From the NCBI GenBank assembly GCA_937957815.1, contig CALFXN010000496.1, positions 1 to 6,906 of the forward strand: a DNA stretch of 6,906 bases, given 5' to 3'. A model generated the notes under the pieces. It ran no database searches, was not told the DNA's origin, and saw nothing but the letters and a program-made list of their open reading frames with translations. Position 1 is the first letter of the stretch. Each line of letters opens with the position of its first letter. The stretch is from an uncultured Synergistales bacterium (GTDB lineage: Bacteria > Synergistota > Synergistia > Synergistales > Aminobacteriaceae). Made by a program: the position numbers and the translations under genes. Shown piece by piece: positions 1 to 5,657 of the stretch.

Positions 1-731
1 AACTGCGGGAGGGGCGCGCCCGGAATGTGCGCCGGAATCCCGAGGACGCGGAGCATCCGTCGCAATTCGTCGAGATCCGTCGTCTCCGCGAATTCCGGCA
101 GAACCGGCCGGAGCACGAGTGCATCAGCCGTTTCCAGCGCGAACTTCCGATCTTCCGATCCGGGAGCGCCGTAGACGAAACACTTCGATTTTCCCGCTCG
201 GCTCCAGGCCGCCGCAATGGATGAGGAATCGACGCCTCCGCTCAGACAGAGCGCGGCGTCCTCTCCGAGCCCCTCCACGGCGTCCGCGATGCGTTCCCGA
301 AGCCGCGGAAGCGCCTCCTCGCCCAGTTCCTCCGTCGCGTCGGGCAGAAGGTCCCGGGCCGCGACGGACCATCGTCCCGACGTTATCCGAAGGTCATGTC
401 CGGGCGGAACTTCGTAAACGCCTTCGAAGAATGTCGCTCCGTCGGGAAAGACGGCGATTCCGGCGGCGAGGAAGTCGATCATCGCGTCCTTCCGCCACCG
501 CTTCGGAATCCGCCCCGAACCGAACAGATCGCCGTAGGTCTTTCCGACCGCCACGCCGCCGTCGAACGTCGCGTAGACGACCGGCTCGAGTCCGAGACGA
601 TCGCGCGAAACGACGGCATCTTCTCCGGCCGGAACGACGAAGGCCCGGGAAGGGCGCCGTTCCGCCGACGCATCGGCCGGTGTTCCGGTCGTCTTCGTCG
701 GGTTCCGTTCCCCCGGCCGGGAAGAACGCAC
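1..731 (-). CDS. Asparagine-synthetase-like amide-forming enzyme with truncated N-terminus (partial, 3' end outside window)
   Basis: The first 243 residues are visible and the reading frame is still open at the window edge. The ATP-pyrophosphatase signature of asparagine synthetase, lasso-peptide cyclase and beta-lactam synthetase is present as S164-GGVDSS, preceded by typical landmarks RDRLGLEPVVY (residues 43-53) and VPPGHDL (108-114). These enzymes adenylate a carboxylate and pass it to an amine. A normal family member has a class II glutaminase domain beginning Met-Cys; here only its last strands remain, behind about 30 polar residues, so the nucleophilic Cys2 and roughly 70 residues are missing. 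The GTG start is chosen because AGGAG lies 7 bases upstream and the gene begins two bases after the precursor stop. Placement behind a Nif11 precursor implies it modifies that peptide, by inference through C-terminal amidation or macrocyclisation. The PP-loop assignment is secure; the substrate is not shown. The later catalytic residues lie outside the window. Confidence 0.9.
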   Translation of the reverse strand, partial: MRSSRPGERNPTKTTGTPADASAERRPSRAFVVPAGEDAVVSRDRLGLEPVVYATFDGGVAVGKTYGDLFGSGRIPKRWRKDAMIDFLAAGIAVFPDGATFFEGVYEVPPGHDLRITSGRWSVAARDLLPDATEELGEEALPRLRERIADAVEGLGEDAALCLSGGVDSSSIAAAWSRAGKSKCFVYGAPGSEDRKFALETADALVLRPVLPEFAETTDLDELRRMLRVLGIPAHIPGAPLPQ

Positions 732-733
732 GC

Positions 734-1003
734 CTACGCTCCTGCGCCCGCGGCCCACATAAGGAAGATGAAGAGAAGCGCCCCGAAGGATCCGCCCGTC
801 ACGGCCTCGAGCTCCTCGTCGGACATTTCCGGATTCCGCTCGTAGATGACCTTCTGCATTTCCTCCTTCGTGTAGTCGAACCCGAGAACGTTCTTGACAT
901 AGGGTTCGATCTTTTCCGGCGTTCCGAGTTCCTTGATGTGATTCTTCACGTCCTCGTCCGTCTCCAGCCGCTCGTAGAACGCAATCGCCGATTCCATCGA
1001 CAT
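734..1003 (-). CDS. Nif11-type RiPP precursor peptide (89 aa)
   Basis: Substrate of the modification enzymes encoded around it. Residues 1-71 match a Nif11-like leader: an acidic helical N-terminus, the GFDYTKEEM segment (41-49) corresponding to the usual Gf-ftxeEl block, then SDEELEAVTGG (61-71), the classic double-glycine cleavage motif of this leader family. The predicted core is the 18-residue tail SFGALLFIFLMWAAGAGA (72-89). It is strongly hydrophobic, rich in Ala and Gly near the end, has no charged residue, no Cys or Thr, and only one Ser, at core position 1. A strong AGGAGGTG precedes the first ATG, with 8 bases between it and the ATG; a second Met at codon 3 is less well spaced. It sits between the TfuA gene and the synthetase gene. 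Leader identity is well supported; cleavage after Gly71 is inferred from the family. Confidence 0.93.
   Translation of the reverse strand: MSMESAIAFYERLETDEDVKNHIKELGTPEKIEPYVKNVLGFDYTKEEMQKVIYERNPEMSDEELEAVTGGSFGALLFIFLMWAAGAGA
739..743 (-). promoter_or_regulatory. Ribosome-binding site of the synthetase gene, inside the precursor coding region
   Basis: AGGAG lies 7 bases before the GTG at 731 and is formed by the last core codons of the precursor (GCA GGA GCG, Ala-Gly-Ala). It decides the synthetase start and suggests that ribosomes finishing the precursor re-initiate on the synthetase. Confidence 0.75.
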
Positions 1004-1028
1004 GTGTGGGACACCTCCTCGTTTATTG

Positions 1029-1046
1029 CCCCTCTCGCCGGAGGGG
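1029..1046 (-). other. Small hairpin between TfuA gene and precursor gene
   Basis: CCCCTC and GAGGGG form a perfect 6-bp stem around a 6-base loop, in the 81-base gap between the TfuA stop and the precursor start. In the transcript it is followed by CAATAAACG, not a T-run, so it does not look like an intrinsic terminator. It could be an RNA processing or stability element that lets the precursor be expressed at a different level from the enzymes. Function is inferred only. Confidence 0.35.
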
Positions 1047-1084
1047 TGTATCCGTACTGCTGCGTCTTATGCGCAAGGCCCCGT

Positions 1085-2506
1085 TCAGGCCCGGTCGCTC
1101 CCGTGATTTTCGGCGCCGTTGGAAGGCGACGCGCCGAGGACTCCGCTCCAGAGACTCCTGGATGTCTTCGCCGCGAGAAACTCCTCGATCAGGTCGATCG
1201 GCTCCATTCCGGTTTCGGGAATGACATCGGGGAGCATCGCTCCGCTCCACGGGAACCCTTCCGCCCGAAGATGCTCGCGCGCGAGCTGCATGAACGGGAC
1301 GATCGACGCCCGCCGCCATTCCGCCCGCCAGATGTCTTCGTTGTCGCGGATGATCGCCTCCCGGTTCGCGGCCCGCTGTTTCCACTCCGGATATCCGCCG
1401 CGGAGACGAAGTTCGTCGAGAAGCGCATCGGTGTTCTTGCCATGGACCCGTCCCTGCATGAACCAGCGGTGCAGACGGTGGATCAGCACCTCCTCCTCGA
1501 GAAGACGCCGGAGGTCGCCGTCGTCGAGGTCGTTTTCTGTCTTCCATCGGGCGAAATCCTCGTCGGCCTTGAGATGGAAACGCCGTCGCAAGCGTTTTTC
1601 CTCCGCCTCGACCTCCCGATCCTCCGGTTCGACGCCCCACTGCGCGGCGAGAAGGAGGACGAGCTTCCGGTTCAATGCCCGAGCGTTCAGGTCTTCGGCC
1701 TCGGGGTGCGCGAAGGTGGCCATGTCGCCGATGCACCACTGCCGGAGCGGTCCGGTCGGCGAGTCGACCGGGCGATCGCGCTCTTCGAGGGAACGGAAGA
1801 TCGCGGAGTACTCCCGCCTCGCTCCGGGTTGTCGCGCCGCACGAACGGCGTCCCCGTTTTCGGCAAGTTCCCTCACGCGGCGAAGCAACGCTTCGGTATC
1901 CGCCCGCACCGGATCGGGAGCCTCGAGCAGCCATTCACGGAAGCGTTCGACGTCGTTTCCGGAGAGCTCATTCGCCGCGTGCGACTCCAGAAGCGCCTCC
2001 CACGTCCGACGGCGCCAGAAGAGCCCTTCCGCCGCGCGCGTCAGTTCGAGCGTCGCCGCTCCGGAAAGAACGGCCTCCTTCGCCGCCTCGCCCAGAACGT
2101 CCCGCATGACCACGAGCGGCACGGAGAGGAGCCGCACTCCGTCCGGTCCCATCTCCCAGTCTCCGAGAACCTCGTCGTCGCGTTCGAGTTCGCCCGACGC
2201 GACGCGCCGGAAGATGCTCCCCACGCCCTCCATGCCGCACGGTGCGAGCTCCGCCGCGCGATGCGCCCCGACACCTGCGGCTCCGACGACCTTCACGCCC
2301 GCGTCCAGCGCGTACAGGATCTCCTTGTGCCACGTGGGAAGTGACCGGTAGGGCAGGTCGCAGTCAAGAAGACCGATCACGGCCGGATGATGCTTCCGGA
2401 ACGCCGCGAGGACGTCTCCCTGCGCGGCGGGGGGAAGAACGACGATACCCTGAATCGGGAGATCGATCCCGCGAAGGGACGGACCTCCGAAGACGACCGC
2501 TACCAT
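1085..2506 (-). CDS. TfuA-like protein, YcaO partner, with long C-terminal extension (473 aa)
   Basis: TfuA-type proteins work with YcaO enzymes; the pair makes thioamides in archaeal McrA and in thioamide RiPPs, TfuA being thought to supply sulfur. The TfuA core spans about residues 1-215: VVFGGPSL at the N-terminus, then the hallmark run WHKEILYALDAGVKVVGA (59-76), the AHRAAEL helix (81-87), CGMEGVGSIF (90-99) and DDEV (110-113). The usual SMGALRAAEL appears here as GVGAHRAAEL. Residues about 215-473 are an unusually long, charged, mostly helical extension, with a stretch around 280-345 (AAQWGVEPEDREV through EEEVLIHRLHRW) that faintly recalls the N-terminal chaperone part of SurA/PpiC proteins; I do not assign it a function. 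Start: ATG with AGGAGG 7 bases upstream; it overlaps the YcaO stop by 7 bases, implying translational coupling. The frame is open far upstream, but only this start has the TfuA N-terminus and a good ribosome site. Confidence 0.92.
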   Translation of the reverse strand: MVAVVFGGPSLRGIDLPIQGIVVLPPAAQGDVLAAFRKHHPAVIGLLDCDLPYRSLPTWHKEILYALDAGVKVVGAAGVGAHRAAELAPCGMEGVGSIFRRVASGELERDDEVLGDWEMGPDGVRLLSVPLVVMRDVLGEAAKEAVLSGAATLELTRAAEGLFWRRRTWEALLESHAANELSGNDVERFREWLLEAPDPVRADTEALLRRVRELAENGDAVRAARQPGARREYSAIFRSLEERDRPVDSPTGPLRQWCIGDMATFAHPEAEDLNARALNRKLVLLLAAQWGVEPEDREVEAEEKRLRRRFHLKADEDFARWKTENDLDDGDLRRLLEEEVLIHRLHRWFMQGRVHGKNTDALLDELRLRGGYPEWKQRAANREAIIRDNEDIWRAEWRRASIVPFMQLAREHLRAEGFPWSGAMLPDVIPETGMEPIDLIEEFLAAKTSRSLWSGVLGASPSNGAENHGSDRA

Positions 2507-3849
2507 TCGGCTCCCTCCTTCCGGAAAAGAGGACTTCTCTCGCCGTAACCGTGCTGCATCGCAGCTTTCGCCCTCGCTCCGGGGCTGTAGTAGGGGAAGA
2601 TGTACCCCTCGGCTCCCGGGATCACGACCCGCACGGCCTGGACGGGGTCGTCGGCGCGAGAGAGACGGAAGACGATCACGCGGTCCAGTCCGACCGAGGC
2701 GAGGCGGCGCAGGATGAAGGCGACGTCGTCCTCGAACGCGTCGAAGATCGTGTTCCAGAGGCCGGAGAGGTCGAGGCGCTCCGAAACGCTCTTCTCCGTC
2801 TGCCGCATCGCCCACGCACCGTCGGAGCGGAGCACCCTCCGGTACTCCTTCGACGGCACGATGTCCCTGACTCCGGAGAGAAAGACGCAGCGCGACTGCA
2901 CCGACTCGGTGATCGCCCGGATCATGGCGGTCTCGTGGTCGATGGCGCTCCCCATGCCGTGGGCCGTGGCGATGGAACTCCTCTCTTCGAGATCCATGAG
3001 GTAGCAGTTCCACGTCGGGATGCCGACATCCGTACCGTTTTCCGCGAGCATCATCCCGATCCCGGCTGCGCGGACGCGCTCCGCGAGTTCGCGGACCCTC
3101 GGAAAGAGAATCGTTTCGAGACGCGCGATCCGGCGGACGGGAGCGGAAAATCCGGCCGCCCGGGCCGCCATCGTGCAACAGGTGACGGAATCCCGTTCGA
3201 CGACTTCCAGAAGCGCCTGGGTGACCGCCTCGAGAAGATGGACGCCGCACGCAAGGCCGTTCGACCCCGCCTGGAAGAGCAGCCCCTCGGAAAGATCCGC
3301 GAGCTTGCGTTTTCCGCAGCCCGGGGAGAGGCGGACGAGTTCTAGGGGGACCGGGACCTCCTCCCCTTTGACCAGGTCCCACCCCAGGACCCACGGGATA
3401 TCGAGATCCCTGTGGAAGAAGGAGTGGGGCGTCAGGGGCAGCCGTTCCGGAGGGATCATGGGGTATTTCCGCGACAGTTCGTTCCACGTTCCCCGGAACG
3501 ACGGGATCTCCGCATTGACGCCGAACCAACGTTCGAGCGACTCTCCGGCCGCGGACAGCCGCGCGGCCGTCGGCGTGAATCCCTTGCCGTGGGCGGCCGT
3601 ATACCCGTCGAGGCTCGGCCGGAGCACGTTGAAGACCGGGATGCCGATTCGGTCGAGCTGTGTGATGTCCGAAACCCGCGTCACGCCCGTCTTCTCGAGG
3701 AAGGGGCGGAAAGTTTCCCAGGCCTCGCCGGCGAAAACCGGGTGCGGCGACGTTCCCTCCGTGTCGGACGCCTTCGAAAGACGCATTTCGCAGCCCCGGA
3801 AGAAGACGGGCGACGAACGGGAAGCCACGGTCATGCAGGTTTCGGACAC
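2500..3849 (-). CDS. YcaO-domain peptide-modifying enzyme, probable thioamide synthetase component (449 aa)
   Basis: YcaO enzymes use ATP to activate a backbone amide oxygen, giving azolines, amidines or, with TfuA, thioamides. ATP-binding motifs are all visible: GKGFT (88-92), SAAGESLER (99-107, the SxxxExxER motif), GSNGLACG (195-202), LLEVVERD (213-220), and the GMGSAIDHETAMIRAITESVQSR block (within 298-320) with ExxQ at 315-318. The length is normal for a stand-alone YcaO. No E1/ThiF-like partner gene is present, and TfuA follows directly, so thioamidation is favoured over heterocycle formation. The start is uncertain: GTG at 3849 has AGGAG 10 bases upstream, whereas GTG at 3858 has it only 1 base away and ATG at 3834 has no ribosome site. 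The stop overlaps the TfuA start (ATGGTAG). This is the first gene of the operon. Confidence 0.94.
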   Translation of the reverse strand: MSETCMTVASRSSPVFFRGCEMRLSKASDTEGTSPHPVFAGEAWETFRPFLEKTGVTRVSDITQLDRIGIPVFNVLRPSLDGYTAAHGKGFTPTAARLSAAGESLERWFGVNAEIPSFRGTWNELSRKYPMIPPERLPLTPHSFFHRDLDIPWVLGWDLVKGEEVPVPLELVRLSPGCGKRKLADLSEGLLFQAGSNGLACGVHLLEAVTQALLEVVERDSVTCCTMAARAAGFSAPVRRIARLETILFPRVRELAERVRAAGIGMMLAENGTDVGIPTWNCYLMDLEERSSIATAHGMGSAIDHETAMIRAITESVQSRCVFLSGVRDIVPSKEYRRVLRSDGAWAMRQTEKSVSERLDLSGLWNTIFDAFEDDVAFILRRLASVGLDRVIVFRLSRADDPVQAVRVVIPGAEGYIFPYYSPGARAKAAMQHGYGERSPLFRKEGAEW

Positions 3850-3859
3850 AGGAAACACG

Positions 3860-3864
3860 CTCCT
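3860..3864 (-). promoter_or_regulatory. Ribosome-binding site deciding the YcaO start
   Basis: AGGAG on the minus strand lies 10 bases before the GTG at 3849 and only 1 base before the GTG at 3858. It therefore favours the shorter protein, beginning MSETCMTVASR. Confidence 0.5.
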
Positions 3865-3928
3865 CTCGGGACAAAACCGCGCCCGGATCCTTCGGGAAAA
3901 AAGATCGGTCCGGGGTGAAATCCAATGC

Positions 3929-3958
3929 AGTGTACCAAGGGAAACAGGCGCGAGGTAA
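3929..3958 (-). promoter_or_regulatory. Possible promoter of the RiPP operon
   Basis: On the minus strand, TTACCT (3958-3953; 3 of 6 matches to TTGACA) is followed after 18 bases by TACACT (3934-3929; 4 of 6 matches to TATAAT). Transcription would begin about 65-75 bases before the YcaO start. The -35 match is weak, as expected of a promoter that needs an activator, but chance is not excluded. Confidence 0.3.
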
Positions 3959-4052
3959 GGGTGAAAAACATCCCCTCCCCTTGCGAAAGCTGTGATCCCA
4001 CGATCCTACGGCTCTTTCGACGTGTGATATGCTTTTTTGAAGGAGGGAGATA

Positions 4053-5537
4053 GTGGTGACTACTGTTCCGGGTTCGTCGCGGGCAGGCGCGGCGGCCGTT
4101 TTTTTCCCGGCCTTCGCGCGGAATTCCGCAGGTTTGGGAACGCTGCTGCTCTGGCAGTGGCTCACCGTCCTGAAAGGGCCCCTCTTCGGGGTCGCCTCCT
4201 CGGCGCTGTTTCGCGAGCGTCGCATGGGCTACGTCGTCTTTTCGATCGTCCTGTGCGCAGCGTTGTTCGTCATCGCGCGATTCGGAGCGCGCCTTTCGCG
4301 TTCGTGGAACCGAAACGTCCTGTGGTACGCCGCCGTTCCCATGGCGCTCGCATGGCTTCCTGCTGCGGCGGCGAACGGGCTGTCGCACGCGGCGGCAGTC
4401 CTCGTCCTCTCGCTTCCGGCCATCGGGTCGGCGTTCCAGATAACATCGTGGGAATGGACGCTTTCACGGTCTCCGAAAGCGCATCGGTCGACGGTCTTCG
4501 GCGCGGCGTGCGCCGTCCGGACGTTGGCGATCCTCGCGCTCACCCTTCTCGTTCCTCCCCTGCTTCCCTTCGCGGCGCCGCTTCTTCCGTTCCTCGCCGC
4601 CCGCCTCTGGCCCGTTCCCGCCGAGGACGACGCAGGGCCGGCCAAGGACGACGCGTCGGAGGCCCCGGGCGGACCGTCGCGGAACGGCGTCCGGCTTCCG
4701 GCGGCATTCGTCCTCCGCGCCGCGTCGTTTTTCGTCGTCTCCGCGATGTTCGTGTCGCTCTTCCTGGCCAGGATGGGCGGCCGGATGGGACTCGCCGACG
4801 TCTTCAGCGACCCGTTCTCCACGATCGGCGCTCTCGCGGTCGCGATCTATCTCCGCCGCACCCCGGATCCGGATCGGGGGAAGGTCTATCTCTGCGCCGA
4901 AACGCTTCTGGCGATCGGATTTCTCTCCCTCGCGGCCGTCGGTTCGAGGAGCCCCTTTTTCCCGATGGCGTGCCTCCAGTCCGGCGCCGGGATCTTCGGC
5001 TCCTTCATCTTCGCCGAGATTCTCCGGTTAGGGGCGCAGGCCGGGCGCGACTTGGCGCTGCCACTCGTCGCGACAGGGCAGCTGGTCGTCACGGGGTCGC
5101 TGCTCGCCGGTACGCTGCTCGCCTCCGCGATAGGATCCCTCGCGGCTGCGGACGGCCTCTCCATCGTGCTGACATCGGGTCTTCTCGGCATCGGAATTCT
5201 CTTCTTCGCCGGCCTGTTCTTCAGAAACGGGCGATCGGGAGACGCCGCGAGGGACGTTCCCGACGGAACCGGAGACGCCTTGCGGGCGACGGTCCCGGAC
5301 GAGACACCGAGAGGGGAGGAGCTTCTGGGACTCAGGTTGTTGCAGTCGGGTCTTTCGCGCAGGGAGGTATGCGTCGCGCTTCTCGTCGCGCAGGGACGGT
5401 CGAACGACGAGATCGCCGGGATCCTGTATATCACGGCCAATACGGTCCGCTCGCACATGAAGAGCATCAACAGGAAAACGGGGGCTTCCTCTCGGTCGGA
5501 GTTGAGGGAACAGCTGGAACAGCTACAGCGGCAATGA
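4053..5537 (+). CDS. Membrane LuxR-family transcriptional regulator with 12-helix MFS-like domain (494 aa)
   Basis: The C-terminus is a LuxR/GerE helix-turn-helix: LSRREVCVALLVAQGRSNDE (434-453), then IAGILYITANTVRSHMKSIN (454-473) and RKTGASSRSEL (474-484). The first 390 residues are very hydrophobic, with about twelve predicted membrane helices in two halves split by a charged loop near 188-213 (AEDDAGPAKDDASEA), as in MFS transporters; a linker of about 40 polar residues joins the two parts. Such proteins are thought to sense something at the membrane and bind DNA from the cytoplasmic face; their ligands are mostly unknown. Start: GTG with AGGAGG 6 bases upstream; the next codon is also GTG. 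It is divergent from the RiPP operon, so it is the likely local regulator, possibly sensing the product or a membrane effect of it. Domain assignment is firm; the target is inferred. Confidence 0.92.
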   Translation: MVTTVPGSSRAGAAAVFFPAFARNSAGLGTLLLWQWLTVLKGPLFGVASSALFRERRMGYVVFSIVLCAALFVIARFGARLSRSWNRNVLWYAAVPMALAWLPAAAANGLSHAAAVLVLSLPAIGSAFQITSWEWTLSRSPKAHRSTVFGAACAVRTLAILALTLLVPPLLPFAAPLLPFLAARLWPVPAEDDAGPAKDDASEAPGGPSRNGVRLPAAFVLRAASFFVVSAMFVSLFLARMGGRMGLADVFSDPFSTIGALAVAIYLRRTPDPDRGKVYLCAETLLAIGFLSLAAVGSRSPFFPMACLQSGAGIFGSFIFAEILRLGAQAGRDLALPLVATGQLVVTGSLLAGTLLASAIGSLAAADGLSIVLTSGLLGIGILFFAGLFFRNGRSGDAARDVPDGTGDALRATVPDETPRGEELLGLRLLQSGLSRREVCVALLVAQGRSNDEIAGILYITANTVRSHMKSINRKTGASSRSELREQLEQLQRQ

Positions 5538-5551
5538 CGGAAACGAGTTTT

Positions 5552-5559
5552 CCCCCCCC
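5552..5559 (+). repeat. Homopolymer tract of eight C
   Basis: A run of eight C follows TTTT, 15 bases after the LuxR-gene stop and outside any gene. It is worth noting as a possible slippage or sequencing-error site; it affects no reading frame. Confidence 0.6.
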
Positions 5560-5585
5560 AATCGCCGCAGGCCGTGTACGCATAC

Positions 5586-5624
5586 GGGGAGGCGCCCCGG
5601 GCGCATCGCCCGGGGCGCCTCCCC
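5586..5624. terminator. Perfect 18-bp hairpin between convergent genes, probable bidirectional terminator
   Basis: The arms GGGGAGGCGCCCCGGGCG (5586-5603) and its exact reverse complement (5607-5624) enclose a 3-base loop CAT. It lies 48 bases after the plus-strand LuxR gene and 33 bases after the minus-strand repeat-protein gene, the expected place for a shared terminator. Neither side has a proper T-run (plus side TCCCTTCCCG), so it would act as a very stable stem-only terminator or 3'-end protector. Confidence 0.75.
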
Positions 5625-5657
5625 TCCCTTCCCGAAGATGACTTTGAACGGGTTCGT

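Larger units (their letters stand above)
3859..4052. promoter_or_regulatory. Divergent regulatory region between RiPP operon and membrane LuxR gene
   Basis: This non-coding region must hold the promoters of both transcription units and is locally A/T-richer than its surroundings. Visible elements on the luxR side are CGAAAG (3984-3989) with its inverted copy CTTTCG (4014-4019), centres 30 bases apart, and two direct TGTGAT copies (3991-3996 and 4023-4028) 32 bases apart. These spacings are about three helical turns, so they could be operator half-sites. TTGCGA (3981-3986) could be a -35 box for the regulator gene, but no convincing -10 box follows. No riboswitch or RNA gene was recognised. 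Confidence 0.45.

Noticed and set aside
1..1003. Classical lasso-peptide cluster
   Set aside because: The core has no Asp or Glu at positions 7-9 to form the ring, and no B1/B2 leader-binding or protease gene is present. The leader is of Nif11 type with a GG site.
1029..1046. Intrinsic terminator after the TfuA gene
   Set aside because: The stem is only 6 bp and is not followed by a T-run in the direction of transcription; it may still have an RNA-level role.
1023..1934. 303-codon minus-strand open frame inside the TfuA gene
   Set aside because: It is in another frame of TfuA, has Arg/Gly-rich composition, and shows no motif or ribosome site.
119..2344. 741-codon plus-strand open frame opposite the RiPP genes
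   Set aside because: The translation is Arg/Pro-rich low-complexity sequence with no domain, and the opposite strand carries clear YcaO-cluster genes. It is a high-GC antisense shadow.
734..3849. Azole/azoline-type (TOMM) cluster
   Set aside because: The core lacks Cys and Thr and has only an N-terminal Ser. No E1-like cyclodehydratase partner or flavin dehydrogenase gene is present, and TfuA replaces them.
2507..4225. Upstream extension of the TfuA frame, making a 1046-codon open frame and a possible YcaO-region/TfuA fusion
   Set aside because: The extra 573 codons lie out of frame over the real YcaO gene and read as Arg/Gly/Pro-rich noise. The TfuA N-terminus and a good ribosome site are at 2506.
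4037..5641. 534-codon plus-strand open frame overlapping the LuxR regulator
   Set aside because: The 494-codon frame beginning at 4053 has membrane helices and a full LuxR domain; this alternative frame is Arg-rich noise.
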